DNA of 64,000 nucleotides from UBA10649 sp963842725. GTDB taxonomy: Bacteria > Actinomycetota > Actinomycetes > S36-B12. Location: positions 186,001 through 250,000 of the forward strand of contig CAWJHN010000003.1 of the NCBI GenBank assembly GCA_963842725.1, in the 5' to 3' direction. The translations under genes and the position numbers were made by a program. Position 1 is the stretch's first letter, and the number at the start of each line of letters is the position of its first letter. A model generated the notes under the pieces. That model worked only from the letters and a program-made list of their open reading frames with translations, had not been told where the DNA came from and searched no databases. Positions 1-9,454 of this stretch are shown here, one piece after another.

Positions 1-659
1 GTCAGCAGCCACTACTTCAAGGACACCGGCACGGCACGACGGCTCGATCACGCCCGCGTCGATGTGGCGTCCGGATCCTTCGGGAGGCGCGGCACATCCC
101 GTCCCCGACCCGCGGTCTTCCTGGATCGGGACGGCGTCATCAACCCCGCGGCGCCCGAGGTCTACCGGGCCGAGCACGTACCGGCTCAACGAGGGGGTCG
201 GCCGGGCGATCGCGCGGGCGAACCGCCTCGGCATCCCGGTCTTCGTCGTGACGAACCAGCCGGGTCTCGCAAAGGGCTTCATGACGTTCGCCGAGCATGA
301 CGCGATCCGGGCCCGCATGGACCGCCTGCTGGCGGCGGACGGTGCCTTCGTCGATGACTACGCCTTCTGCCCGCATCATCCGGACCGTGGCTTCGCGGGC
401 GAGGTCGAGGCCCTCAAGGGACCGTGCGAGTGCCGCAAGCCCGGCGCCGCCATGGCGACCGACCTGGCACGAAGGCACCGCATCGACCTCTCGCACTCGG
501 TCATGGTCGGCGACACCGCGCTGGACCAGGGTTTCGCACGCGCGGCGGGGCTCGACTTCATCCACGTGGCAGACTCGTGCACGCTCACGGACCCGGATGA
601 GTGCCGCGCCGGCGGCGCACGAGGCGATAGAGCAGGCAATCGAGGTGATCCCGTGCTGA
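1..659 (+). CDS. gmhB: HddC C-terminus joined to GmhB heptose-bisphosphate phosphatase (partial, frameshifted)
   Basis: The 5' end lies outside the window. The first codons, in frame 1, read YFKDTGTARRLDHA, which resembles the C-terminal GTP-type motif of HddC-like sugar-phosphate nucleotidyltransferases. The same frame runs without a stop into a HAD phosphatase start, AVFLDRDGVINP (about 110-155), with the DxD nucleophile motif of GmhB. An indel near 180 shifts the frame; the rest reads FVVTNQPGLAKGF, a zinc-site-like CPHHPD and CECRKP pair, and MVGDTALD, all typical of D-glycero-D-manno-heptose-1,7-bisphosphate 7-phosphatase. Another shift near 600 is needed to reach the TGA at 657-659, which overlaps the next gene. 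It acts in the cytoplasm on the heptose precursor. Whether nucleotidyltransferase and phosphatase are truly fused, or a stop was lost to an indel, cannot be settled here. Confidence 0.8.
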
Positions 660-1632
660 TCTCCCAGGGCCCCCTGCGGGTCAGCCTGTTCGGCGGCGGG
701 TCCGACCTGCCCGCCTTCCTGGCGGCAAACGACGGGGCCGTCCTGTCGTTCGCGATCGACCGCCGGGTCTTCATCGTCGGCCATCCGTTCACCCACCGCG
801 AGGGCGTCGTGCTGAAGTACTCGGTCACGGAGGACGTCGCCGAGGCGGCCGACCTCAAGCATCCGATCGCCCGCGAGGTGCTGACGCGGTACGGGGTGAC
901 GCGACCTCGACATCGCCGTCATGTCCGACGTGCCCGCCGGCACCGGCCTGGGCTCCTCGTCCTCCTTCACGGTCGCCTTCCTCGCCTTCGTCCGCCACCT
1001 GGCGGGGCAGCCGTCCACCCCCGTGGACCTGGCCCGGGAGGCCTGCGAGATCGAGATCGACGTGCTTCACGAGCCGATCGGGTACCAGGACCAGTGGGCC
1101 AGCGCCCTCGGCGGCGTCAACGTCCTTCGCTTCGCCGGAGACCGCGACGGTCGAGGTCGAGTCGGTCGGGCTCACGGCGGCCGCCGCATCGCCCGCTCGA
1201 GCGCAACCTCTTCCTGGTCCCCGTCGGCCGACCGCGGCGCGCCAGCGACCTGCTCGCCCGGCAGGGCGGCGGCAGCTCGGCCCCGGCATCCAGGGCGGAG
1301 GACGTCACCCGACGGATGGTCGCCCAGGTCGACGCAGGGCAAGCGCGCACTCTCGGTCGAACGTCGACGACGTGGGTCCGCTGCTGCACGAGGCATGGCA
1401 GCTCAAGCGCGAGGTCGCCGAGGGCGTCAGCAACCCCGACGTCGACGCCGCTCTATGCCCGGGGCTCGGCCGCGGGCGCTACGGGTGGGAAACTACTGGG
1501 AGCCGGCGGCAGCGGGTACCTCGCTTCTACGTGCCCGGACAGCGAGCACGATCGGTTCCCGGTCCGTGCTGCCGAAGCCGACTAGACTTCCGCATCAGCA
1601 CCCAAGGAGCGGGCGTCATCCATGAGTCCTGA
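653..1632 (+). CDS. hddA: D-glycero-D-manno-heptose 7-phosphate kinase, GHMP family (frameshifted)
   Basis: The GTG start at 653 overlaps the end of gmhB. The N-terminus reads LRVSLFGGGSDLPAFL, the HddA/GHMP signature. After an indel near 900 the ATP-binding loop follows as VPAGTGLGSSSSFTVAFL (about 925-980), then EIDVLHEPIGYQDQWASALGG, also typical of HddA. Further indels lie near 1130-1200, 1360 and 1470-1520. The C-terminus, KLLGAGGSGYL and then LDFRISTQGAGVIHES, matches the ending expected for the family and fixes the stop at 1630-1632. The enzyme phosphorylates heptose 7-phosphate at the anomeric position, giving the substrate of GmhB. Its position between gmhB and gmhA supports the assignment. 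Confidence 0.82.
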
Positions 1633-2224
1633 CCTCGCTGCGAGCCCAGCGCCTCGCTCGACGAGACCGTCGCCGCGATCCAGTCCCTCGACCAGGACGG
1701 TCCTGAGTCGCCTGGCCGACCCTCGTCGCCGGCCTCGGCGAGTCCGAGGGCATCCTGTGGACCATGGGCAACGGCGGCAGCTCGTCCACCGCATCCCACA
1801 TGACCTGCGACGTGGGCAAGGGCATCGGTGCCGCCTGCCGGCACCCATCCGGGCCCTGTCCATCAACGAGCAGGCCATCACGCAGTCCGCATGGGCGAAC
1901 GACTTCGGCTTCGAGGACGCCATGCGCAACCAGCTCGAGCAGCTGGCCCGTCCCGGCGACGCCGTGCTGGCATCTCCGGCAGCGGCAACTCCCCGAACGT
2001 CGTCAACGCCGCCGCATGGGCCAAGGAGCGACGGACTACCCGTCGCCGTCCTCGTCGGCCGCAACGGCGGGCGACTGTCGGAGTACGCCGACATCGAGCT
2101 TCGGGTCGACTCCACGGACATGCAGGTCCTCGAGAACGTCCACCTCGTCGTGGTGCACTGGCTGTTCAAGGCGCTCACGCACGAGAGCCGCACCGGACCC
2201 GCCAATCCGCACCCGCACGAGTAG
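1622..2224 (+). CDS. gmhA: Sedoheptulose 7-phosphate isomerase, SIS domain (frameshifted)
   Basis: The ATG at 1622 overlaps the last 11 bases of hddA. Across several frames the protein reads ESEGILWTMGNGGSSSTASH (SIS phosphosugar-binding loop), SINEQAITQSAWANDFGFE, SGSGNSPNVVNAAAWAK, then VAVLVGRNGGRLSEYADIEL and a C-terminal VLENVHLVVVHWLFK. These are hallmark GmhA segments. It converts sedoheptulose 7-phosphate to D-glycero-D-manno-heptopyranose 7-phosphate, the first committed step of the heptose pathway that HddA, GmhB and HddC complete. Indels are needed near 1650-1720, 1845, 1970 and 2035. The reading frame is closed at the TAG at 2222-2224. Confidence 0.85.
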   Translation: MSPDLAASPAPRSTRPSPRSSPSTRTVLSRLADPRRRPRRVRGHPVDHGQRRQLVHRIPHDLRRGQGHRCRLPAPIRALSINEQAITQSAWANDFGFEDAMRNQLEQLARPGDAVLASPAAATPRTSSTPPHGPRSDGLPVAVLVGRNGGRLSEYADIELRVDSTDMQVLENVHLVVVHWLFKALTHESRTGPANPHPHE

Positions 2225-2230
2225 CCGAAC

Positions 2231-3522
2231 GTGCCGTCCAGCGCCCCCGTCGAGGGCCGGTTCATGCATGGCCTCGCCCGGTCGGCTGTGCCCGATCACG
2301 CGCAGCATCACCGGCGACGGCGTGCGACAGACCCTCGGCGATCCTGCAGGAGCACCTGCCCGGTCTCGTCATCCACGAGGTGCCCAGCGGCACGCCGGTC
2401 TTCGACTGGCAGGTGCCGGACGAGTGGAACATCACCGGTGCCCGGCTGACGGGCCCGGACGGCGAGGTCGTCGCCGACCTCGCCGACTGCAATCTGCACG
2501 TGGTCGGCTACTCGATCCCGGTCGACGTCGAGCTGACCCTCGACGAGCTGCAGCCGCACCTGCACTCGATCCCCGCGCAGCCCGACGCGATCCCTACGTC
2601 ACCAGCTACTACCACCGCACCTGGGGCTTCTGCCTGGCCGACGAGAAGCGGCGAGCCGCTGCGCGACGGCACCTACCACGCCGTCATCGATACCACGCTG
2701 GAGCCGGGCAGCCTCACCTACGGCGAGCTGATCATCCCCGGCGAGTCCACTGACGAGGTCTTCGTCTCCACCTACGTCTGCCATCCGTCCATGGCCAACA
2801 ACGAACTGTCCGGCCCCGTGGTGCGCACCGCCCTGGCCCGTGGCTCCAGTGCCCTGCCGCACCGCCACTACACGTACCGCATCGCCTTCGTCGCCCGAGA
2901 CGATCGGAGCGCATCACCTACGCCTCGCGCAACCTCGACCAGCTGCGACGCAACGTCGTTGCGGGCTTCAACCTCACCTGCATCGGCGACGACCGTGCCT
3001 ACACCTACCTCGCATCGCGCGACGGGGCAACACGCGCATCGACCGGATCGCCAAGCGGGTGCTCGGCCACCCGCGACAACGTCGTCGACTACTCCTACCT
3101 GGCCCGCGGCAGCGACGAGCGCACACTACGGCGCTCGCCGGCATCGACCTGCCGCTTCATCTCCCTGATGCGCAGCCGGTACGCCGACTACCCCGAGTAC
3201 CACACCTCGCTCGACGACCTCGAGACACGTCGTCACCCCGAGCGGGCCTGCAGGGCGGGCTCGACGTCGTCCGCGAGTGCATCGAGACCCTGGAGAGCGA
3301 GCCGGTCTGCGTGGCCACCCAGCTCGGCGAGCCGCAGCTGGGCAAGCGCGGCCTCTACCACCCATCTGGGCAAGAACATCGCCGACGAGGTCATGCTGCG
3401 CACCAACATCCTCGCCTACGCCGACGGCCAGCACGCGCATCGACGACATGGCCGAGCTGTTCGATGAGCCGATCGGATACCCTGAGGCCGATGGTCGCAG
3501 GAGCTCATGGACCATGACCTGA
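2231..3522 (+). CDS. DUF4910 aminopeptidase-like polysaccharide-cluster protein (frameshifted)
   Basis: Pieced together over at least eight indels, the product shows the run of motifs of the DUF4910 family (M28-like peptidase fold with an inserted domain): LCPITRSITGDGVRQTL, HEVPSGTPVFDWQVPDEWNI, YYHRTWGFCLADEKR, ELIIPGESTDEVFVSTYVCH followed by PSMANNELSGPVV, PETIG, NLTCIGDDRAYTYL, RGSDERTL and YPEYHTSLDDL. The His, Asp/Glu and His clusters look like a conserved metal site. The start is either GTG 2231 or ATG 2264; family members usually begin shortly before the PITRSITGDG motif, so both fit. Proteins of this family occur often in bacterial glycan loci, but no substrate is established to my knowledge. 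The next gene is a methyltransferase 50 bases downstream. Confidence 0.8.
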
Positions 3523-3572
3523 TGACTGGAGCACCACCAGAGCAATCGCCTACGAGCAGGAGCCGTGACCTG

Positions 3573-4467
3573 ATGGCCGAGGTTGTCCGACCACTACGAC
3601 GCGAGCGCCCCGACCTACTCCGAGCAGTACGACGAGAGCAGGATCCTGACGCTCCGAGGAGTACCCGGCGAACTACTTCCGTCTCAAGAGGATCAAGGCA
3701 GCGGGTGCTCAGGACCTCGGCACTCACGCAGCATCTACGAGCTCGGCGTCGGCGACGGCTCCCCGCTCGCAGCCATGGGCCGAACTGGGACTCCGCGTGG
3801 CGGCAGCGACCTGTCCGAGGGGATGCTCAAGGTCGCCAGGCGCAGTTCGAGGCGAAGGGCTTCGACTCCGAGCGTCCTCACCTGGGGCGACATCCAGGAC
3901 TCGCGCGACCCTCGAGGACGCGATCGCCACCGGCCCGTACGACGGCGTCATGGCGCTCGGCGTGCTCCCGCACGTGCGCGACGAGGCCGACGTGATCGAC
4001 AACATGATCGCGCTTCATCGAGCCGGGCGGAACGATGTTCCTGCAGTTCCGCAACTCCATGCTGAGCCTGTACTCGTTCAACCGCCTGACGATGGAGTTC
4101 ATCGAGGACGAGCTGCTCGCAGGGGCAGTCGGAGGAGGTCAAGGACGTCGTGCGCGCCGGACTCGAGCCCCGACTCGCGATGGACAAGCCGCCCCTGCGC
4201 GAGCGGGACGCCAGACGCACCGGCCTACGACGAGATCCTCGCCAAGTTCCACAACCCGTTCGAGCTGGCCGATCTGGTGCGCGAGCACGGGGTTCAGCGG
4301 ACATCCGCTTCCACTGGTACAACTACCACGTCACGCCGCCCATGCTGGCCGACTCGACTCGGCCCGACGTTCCGGACCGCCGGGAATCGCGCATGGAGCC
4401 GAGCACGGACACCTGGCGCGGCATGTTCCTGTGCTCGTCCGGCGTCATCGAAGCGACCAAGGCCTAG
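3573..4467 (+). CDS. Class I SAM-dependent methyltransferase (frameshifted)
   Basis: Across frames the product begins SDHYDASAPTYSEQYDESRI and continues SIYELGVGDGSPLAAMA, a glycine-rich SAM-binding motif I, then VAGSDLSEGMLKVAR (motif with the acidic ribose ligand) and YDGVMALGVLPHVRDE. A later part reads GGTMFLQFRNSMLSLYSFNRLTMEFI, and the C-terminus IRFHWYNYHVTPPMLA ends at the TAG at 4465-4467. Start candidates are ATG 3573 (needs one indel after five codons) and TTG 3583 (in frame). It probably methylates a sugar nucleotide, sugar or lipid-linked glycan. The family is too broad to say which. About six indels interrupt it. Confidence 0.75.
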
Positions 4468-4475
4468 CCGATCCC

Positions 4476-5398
4476 ATGCACCGTCTCGGCATGCTGCTGA
4501 AGTCCTACGGGCCGGACCTCGATCATGCCGGGCGGCTGGTCGCGAGCTTCACGGCAGTTCAACGCCGACGGACCTCCCCCTCTACGTCGTGGTGCCTGAC
4601 GACCGACCTCGCCGCGTTCGCCGCGCTCGCCGGTCCGAGGCATCGAGGTCCTCGCACGAGTCGGCTCTGGCCGAGCACCTCGTGGACGAGCCCGTCGCCG
4701 GCATCCGCCCCGGCTACATCAACCAGGAGATCGTCAAGCTCGCGTTCTGGGAGCTGGGGCTGGCCGAGAACTACTTCTGCGTGGACTCCGATGCGGTCTT
4801 CGTCCGCCCCTTCGGGCGCGACGACTTCATGTTCGACGACGACGACGCCCTACACCGTCCTCGTCGAGGACAACGAGCTCAAGGTCGAGCCCCGCTACTA
4901 CGAGCAGCACTGGCAGGGCCGCGAGGCGCACCTGCGACGGATCCAGGAGCTCGTCGGGCTCGACGACCGGCGGCTCCTCACCTGCCACGGGCACCAGGTC
5001 GTTCTCGGCGACGAGTCCTCGCGTCGCTCAAGGACGGACTTCATGGAGCCTCGGGGCTGGACCTACGTCGACATGCTGGCCGAGGCACCCTACGAGTTCA
5101 CCTGGTACAACATGTGGCTCCAGAAGTCGCCAGGTCATCCCGATCGAGGTCCGGGAGCCGCTCGTCAAGACCTTCCACCACGAGGGCCAGCACCTGGAGT
5201 ACGCGCTGCGCGGCATCGACCCCCGACGACATCGCTCGCGGCTTCGTGGGCGTCGTCGTGAACTCCAACTACGCGAATGCCTGGGGCAGTTCCGACTATC
5301 ACGAGGACCCCGCCGACACGATCGCTCGCTATGCCGGCTGGTCCCTCCTCGCGCGAGCGGCCACGAGCAAGGCGCGCAGCCGGTTCAGGCGGGGCTGA
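4476..5398 (+). CDS. DUF6492-like putative GT-A sugar transferase (frameshifted)
   Basis: ATG 4476 lies 9 bases after the methyltransferase stop. The product reads HRLGMLLKSYGPDLDHAGRL at the N-terminus, then PVAGIRPGYINQEIVKLAFW, ENYFCVDSDAVFVRPF with a DxD-type metal and nucleotide-sugar motif (DSD), TVLVEDNELKVEPRYYEQHW, TWYNMWLQK and a C-terminal SNYANAWGSSDYHEDP. This pattern resembles DUF6492 proteins, which look like retaining GT-A transferases; that identity is from memory of the family and no acceptor is known. At least six indels break the frame. The TGA at 5396-5398 overlaps the convergent GT4 gene by 14 bases. Confidence 0.65.
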
Positions 5399-6395
5399 CC
5401 GATCGGAGCAGCGCCCCTAGCTGCGCGCGATTGCGCGACCAGTCGGCACGCCGGCGCACCCGCTCCAGCGCCGCAGCGGTCGTCGCCGCCCGGCGTGACC
5501 CGGGCACTCGCTGCATCAGATCCGCCAGCGCCTCAACGTCGCCGACCGGGAACGTGCGGCCCGTCGACTCGTCGATCCACTCGCAGTTCCCCATCGAGGC
5601 CGAGGCGAGGACGGGGACCCCGCACGCCATCGCCTGCAGGAGGGTCACCGACGTACCGTCGACCTCGGATGCCGTGACGTAAGCGTCGACGCTGCGCAGC
5701 ACAGCGGGAAGGTCGACCTCCCGGATCCGGCCGATGAAGACGACGCGGTCGACGACGCCGAGCCGCACGGCATGGTCCTCGAGCTGCCGACGCTGCGGAC
5801 CGTCGTTGCCGATGACGAGTCGGAGCGCCGCGTTGGAGCTCGCCGCGATGGCGAACGCCTCGAGGATCTCGTCCACGCGATAGACGGCATCGAACCCCCG
5901 CAGCGAGAGGAGGACGACGTCGTCGCTGCCCAGTCCCCAGCTGCCACGGTCGACCGCTGGGCCGTCGGGGCGGAACACGTCGAGATCCGTCCCCCATGGC
6001 AGCTCGAGGATTCGCGCGGGGGCGAGGCCGATCCGCTCGGCGAGCAGGCGGGCCGCTCGCGTGTCCACGACGAGCCCGCTGAGCATCGGCAGCCACCCGT
6101 ACACCCGGGCGGCGGTCGCCTGGTCGCCGAGCAGGTCGAAGCCCCACGACAGTCCGACGACCGGGTTGGGCAGGTCGATCAGGTGCCGGGTCACCGACCC
6201 CAGTGGACCCGCGAGTACGGGAACGGTCGGATCTCCGGCACATGCCAGCACGACCGCACGCCGCAGGTCGTCGGCCGTGGGCGGATCAAGGTCAACGGCA
6301 GTGGGGGCGAAACCGTTGGCGTGCAATGCCTCCATCCACCTGTCGTCGTGGATCCCCCGGCCGTTGCTGGCATAGACGACGGGCGGGCGCGTCAT
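5385..6395 (-). CDS. GT4-family glycosyltransferase
   Basis: A 336-residue protein read intact. The start is the ATG at 6393-6395, which overlaps the neuB stop as ATGA. It begins TRPPVVYASNGRGIHDDRW, and has a Rossmann-like donor half with RILELPWGTDLDVFRPDG, VVLLSLRGFDAVYRVDEILE, DRVVFIGRI and a C-terminal EVDGTSVTLLQAMACGVPVL, where the GT4 retaining-enzyme glutamate motif is expected. It is the last gene of the minus-strand nonulosonate-like operon and may therefore transfer that sugar; this is inference from context. No membrane segment is visible. Confidence 0.85.
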   Translation of the reverse strand: MTRPPVVYASNGRGIHDDRWMEALHANGFAPTAVDLDPPTADDLRRAVVLACAGDPTVPVLAGPLGSVTRHLIDLPNPVVGLSWGFDLLGDQATAARVYGWLPMLSGLVVDTRAARLLAERIGLAPARILELPWGTDLDVFRPDGPAVDRGSWGLGSDDVVLLSLRGFDAVYRVDEILEAFAIAASSNAALRLVIGNDGPQRRQLEDHAVRLGVVDRVVFIGRIREVDLPAVLRSVDAYVTASEVDGTSVTLLQAMACGVPVLASASMGNCEWIDESTGRTFPVGDVEALADLMQRVPGSRRAATTAAALERVRRRADWSRNRAQLGALLRSVSPA

Positions 6396-7471
6396 TCCTG
6401 CCCGGTCTCCAGATCCGCCCAGCACACGTGCTCGCCGGATACCAGGTCGCGCCGCAGCCGTCGGCCCGGCACCAGTGAGAGCTCATGGGCGGGGACGGCC
6501 TCGGTGGGGGCCGGACGCAGGACGATGAGATCGTCGGAGGTGAGGATTGTCCCCGCAGGTACGTCGCGAACGACACGGACGCAACGCCTCTGCACGACCA
6601 CGGTCTTGAGCTCGTTCTCCTCGACGACCTTCTCGCCGGAGCCGAGGGCCGCCTCGAGGCTGCGCGTGTCGTCGACCATCGCACGCCAGGTGATCGGGTC
6701 GAGGGAGAAGCCGTGATCAGGGCCTACGCGACCCGTGTCGTCCGTGAAGTGCTTCTCGATCACCCGGGCGCCCAGCGCGACCGCGCCCAGGACGGTGACG
6801 TGCCCCGGCGTGTGGTCGGACAGCCCGAGCACGACGCCCGGGTACTGGGCCGCGAACAGCCTGAGCACGTTCAGGTTCACGTGGTGCAGATTCTCGATCG
6901 ATCCCGTGTAGTTCGTGTTGCACTGCATGAGGACGATATCGACTCCGGCAGCCGTGAGGAGGTCCATGGCACGGGCCACGTCCGCGGCGGTCGAGGCGCC
7001 GGCCGCGATGATCACCGGCTTGCCGAGGTCGGCGATCGCCTGGAGCTCCTCGAGCCAGTTGATGTCGCCGGACCCGACCTTCACGGCGTTGACGTAGGGG
7101 GCCAGGTGCGCGACCGCCTCCAGGTCGTACGGCGAGGACATGAACTCGATGTCGATGTCCCGCGCATGGTCGGCGAGGGTGGCGGTCCAGTCCCACGGCA
7201 GCGACGCGTCCTGGTAGACCTCGAAGACGGACTTCGTCCACGACGCCTGGTGGTCGAGTTGGCCTCCGAGGGCGGTGAAGCCGTAGTCGCTGACGATCGT
7301 CTCGGCCCGGAAGTGCTGGAACTTGGCCGCGTCCGCGCCTGCCTCCTTGGCGAGCGTCATCAGCGCCAGCGCGCGATCCAGGTCGCCGTCGTGGTTGGCC
7401 GCGATGTCGGCGATGAAGTACGTCGGCTCGTCGAGGCCGATCCGACGACCTCCCAACGGGAATCCACTCAC
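6392..7471 (-). CDS. neuB: NeuB-family nonulosonate synthase with C-terminal SAF domain
   Basis: A 359-residue protein starting at GTG 7471, coupled by GTGA to the upstream SDR. It condenses phosphoenolpyruvate with a six-carbon amino sugar to form a 3-deoxy-nonulosonic acid. The TIM-barrel part shows FIADIAANHDGDLDRALALM (about 19-38), GADAAKFQHF, IEFMSSPYDLEAV, VKVGSGDINW, LMQCNTNYTGS, LGLSDHTPG and VIEKHFTDDTGRVGPDHGFS. The last ~70 residues (VVRDVPAGTILTSDDLIVLR to GRRLRRDL) form the SAF antifreeze-like domain. Neighbours PseB, SpsF and an aminotransferase support a sialic, legionaminic or pseudaminic-like product. Which one is not clear. Confidence 0.93.
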   Translation of the reverse strand: MSGFPLGGRRIGLDEPTYFIADIAANHDGDLDRALALMTLAKEAGADAAKFQHFRAETIVSDYGFTALGGQLDHQASWTKSVFEVYQDASLPWDWTATLADHARDIDIEFMSSPYDLEAVAHLAPYVNAVKVGSGDINWLEELQAIADLGKPVIIAAGASTAADVARAMDLLTAAGVDIVLMQCNTNYTGSIENLHHVNLNVLRLFAAQYPGVVLGLSDHTPGHVTVLGAVALGARVIEKHFTDDTGRVGPDHGFSLDPITWRAMVDDTRSLEAALGSGEKVVEENELKTVVVQRRCVRVVRDVPAGTILTSDDLIVLRPAPTEAVPAHELSLVPGRRLRRDLVSGEHVCWADLETGQE

Positions 7472-8392
7472 TGGTCCTCCTCCATCCTGTGCAGCGCGGC
7501 ACCCACCGACGACTCCTCGGCCCGTGCCTGCCGGATCCCCGAGCGCTGATCCTGCGGGCGAATGCCGAGGATGGACGCAAGCAGATCGGTGTTCAGCGAG
7601 ATGTCACGACTCCGGGACGTGGCATGGTCCCCGAGCGACGCGGGCGACGGCGAGATCAGGTCCGGGTCGAGTTCGAACTCCTCGGCGACCGCTACGCCGA
7701 AGTCGTGCTTGGAGAGCGCGTCTGAGGACGCGACATGCACGACGCCCTCCGCTCCTGCCTCGTCGAGGCGCCAGATGGCGTCGAGCAGCGACCGCACGTA
7801 GATCGACGTGACGACGAAGTCCGGATAGCCCTTGACCGGCTGCCCCGCGCGCAGTGCGTTCACGAAGAACTCGAGCACCGACCGGCTGCCCGAGGAGCTC
7901 CATCCGAAGAAGTTCGTGCGCACCACGAGGGCACGCGCTCCGCTGTCGAGGACGGCACGCTCCCCGGCCAGCTTCGTCTCCCCGTAGAACGAGAAGGGCT
8001 CAGGGTCGTCGGTCTCGCGGTAGTCGCCGTCCTGTCCGGAGAACACCGCATCGGTCGAGATGTAGATGATCCGGGATCCGCACTCCGCCGCGGCCGCGGC
8101 GAGGGCACCGGATGCCCCGACGTTCACGGCGAGGGCCTGCTCGGGGTCGTTCTGGCAGGTCTCGTGGCCGGAGACGGCCGCCGCGTGCAGGATCACGTCG
8201 GGGCCGGACGGTCGTCACGAGCCGGCGGACGGCCGCAGCGTCCCGCAGGTCGATGGCGCTCTCCTGGTCGAACGGCGAGACGATCCGGGAGGTGCGCACC
8301 TGGGCGACCCGGGTGGCCCGGCCCTTGAGCCAGAGGCCGGCATTCGTCCCCAGGAAGCCGGCGGCTCCCGTGACGAGCCAGGTTGGTGCCAT
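7468..8392 (-). CDS. RmlD-like SDR reductase/epimerase (single frameshift)
   Basis: The start is the ATG at 8390-8392, four bases after the pseB stop. The N-terminus APTWLVTGAAGFLGTNAG carries the NAD(P)-binding glycine motif. Near 8200, in a run of four G (plus strand), one extra base shifts the frame. The remainder reads VILHAAAVSGHETC, IIYISTDAVFSGQDGDYRET, FYGETKLAGERAVL (YxxxK) and VVRTNFFGW, the pattern of the RmlD substrate-binding family. It ends at TGA 7468-7470, overlapping neuB. Its position between PseB and NeuB suggests it reduces or epimerises the keto-sugar intermediate rather than making rhamnose. It is unlike a canonical dTDP-rhamnose RmlD in context. Confidence 0.82.
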
Positions 8393-8396
8393 GCTC

Positions 8397-9380
8397 CTAG
8401 AGTCCAAGCTCCGCGAGCAGGTCACGCAGATCCTCTACCGTGAGCCACGCGTCGTTGGTGTCGGACGTGTAGGAGAAGCCGTCCTCCACCTGCTCGCCCT
8501 CGGGCCGGTGGAATCCCCATTCCGCCAGCGCCGGCAGCACGACGTAGCGATCCGGCCGGCGCAGGGTGCGCCGGGAGTCCTCGATCGAGATCATCTCCTC
8601 GTGCAGCTTCTCGCCGGGTCGGATGCCGATGTCTACGGTCTGGGAGTCGGGGCTGATCGCGTGCGCGAGGTCGATGACCCGCATGCTCGGGATCCGGGGG
8701 ACGTAGAGCTCGCCACCCCGCATGTCCGAGAAGGAGTCCATCACGAACTCGACCGCCTGGGGAAGGGTGATCCAGAAGCGGGTCATGCGAGCGTCGGTGA
8801 TGGGCAGCGGCTCGCCCCTGGCAGCCAGGCCGCGGAAGAACGGGATCACCGATCCCCGGCTGCCCATGACGTTCCCGTACCGGACGACCGAGAAGCGCGT
8901 CTCGTATCCGGCGGCGTAGTGATTGCCCGAGATGAAGAGCTTGTCGGCCGTGAGCTTCGTGGCGCCGTAGAGGTTCGCCGGCGACGAGGCCTTGTCGGTC
9001 GAGAGCGCCACGACCTTCTTGACGCCCGCCTCGATCGAGGCCTGGAGCACGTTCTCCGAGCCGAGGATGTTCGTCTTGACGTACTCCATCGGGTTGTACT
9101 CGGCGGTGTCGACCTGCTTGAGCGCTGCCGCGTGCACGACGAGGTCGACGCCGTGCAGCGCCATCTTCAGGCGGTCGCGGTCGCGGATGTCGCCGAGGAA
9201 GTACCGCACGCGAGGATCGTCGCCGAAGGTCTGCCGCATCTCGTACTGCTTGAGCTCGTCGCGCGAGAAGATGACCACCCGGGCCGGGTTGCGGGTGTCG
9301 AGGATGGTCCGCAGGAAGGCCTTGCCGAACGAGCCGGTGCCACCCGTGATGAGCACCGACGATCCGTCGAAGATTGGCAC
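8397..9380 (-). CDS. pseB: PseB-like UDP-GlcNAc 4,6-dehydratase
   Basis: A 327-residue extended SDR starting at GTG 9380. The N-terminal SVLITGGTGSFGKAFL is the cofactor site; then VVIFSRDELKQYEMRQTF, LGDIRDRDRLKMALHGVD, VVHAAALKQVDTAEYNPMEY and VVALSTDKASSPANLYGATK follow, all strongly typical of the PseB/FlaA1 branch that inverts C5 while forming the 4-keto-6-deoxy sugar. The length matches the family. It is the first gene of a four-gene minus-strand operon (pseB, SDR, neuB, GT4). The likely promoter is the TAGACT box on this strand at 9421-9426, giving a leader of about 35 bases. Confidence 0.93.
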   Translation of the reverse strand: MPIFDGSSVLITGGTGSFGKAFLRTILDTRNPARVVIFSRDELKQYEMRQTFGDDPRVRYFLGDIRDRDRLKMALHGVDLVVHAAALKQVDTAEYNPMEYVKTNILGSENVLQASIEAGVKKVVALSTDKASSPANLYGATKLTADKLFISGNHYAAGYETRFSVVRYGNVMGSRGSVIPFFRGLAARGEPLPITDARMTRFWITLPQAVEFVMDSFSDMRGGELYVPRIPSMRVIDLAHAISPDSQTVDIGIRPGEKLHEEMISIEDSRRTLRRPDRYVVLPALAEWGFHRPEGEQVEDGFSYTSDTNDAWLTVEDLRDLLAELGL

Positions 9381-9454
9381 GGCTGGCAGGTCCCCTCACG
9401 CGTTGACGATCCAACGTGGGAGTCTAGCGAGTGGGCGCTGACGAGAGGACTGAC
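9381..9454. promoter_or_regulatory. Divergent promoter region of the nonulosonate-like module
   Basis: The 74 bases separate pseB (minus) from the aldo/keto reductase (plus). On the minus strand TAGACT (9421-9426) fits the actinobacterial -10 pattern. On the plus strand TTGACG (9403-9408) is followed 16 bases later by TAGCGA (9425-9430), a weaker pair because the last base is A. An interrupted inverted repeat, CGTTG at 9401-9405 and CAACG at 9412-9416, lies between. The GAGAGG at 9443-9448 is a good ribosome site for GTG 9455. The two operons could be co-regulated from here. Confidence 0.45.

Noticed and set aside
1583..1588. TAGACT -10-like box ahead of gmhA
   Set aside because: It lies inside the true hddA frame (LDFRISTQGAG is encoded here), and gmhA overlaps hddA, so an internal promoter is not needed.
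7468..8392. Calling this gene rmlD of dTDP-rhamnose synthesis
   Set aside because: It is in the operon with pseB and neuB, far from rmlA and rmlC, and the family also serves other keto-sugars.
9403..9430. TTGACG plus TAGCGA as a full plus-strand sigma-type promoter
   Set aside because: The last base of the -10 is A rather than T; kept only as a weak note in the regulatory feature.
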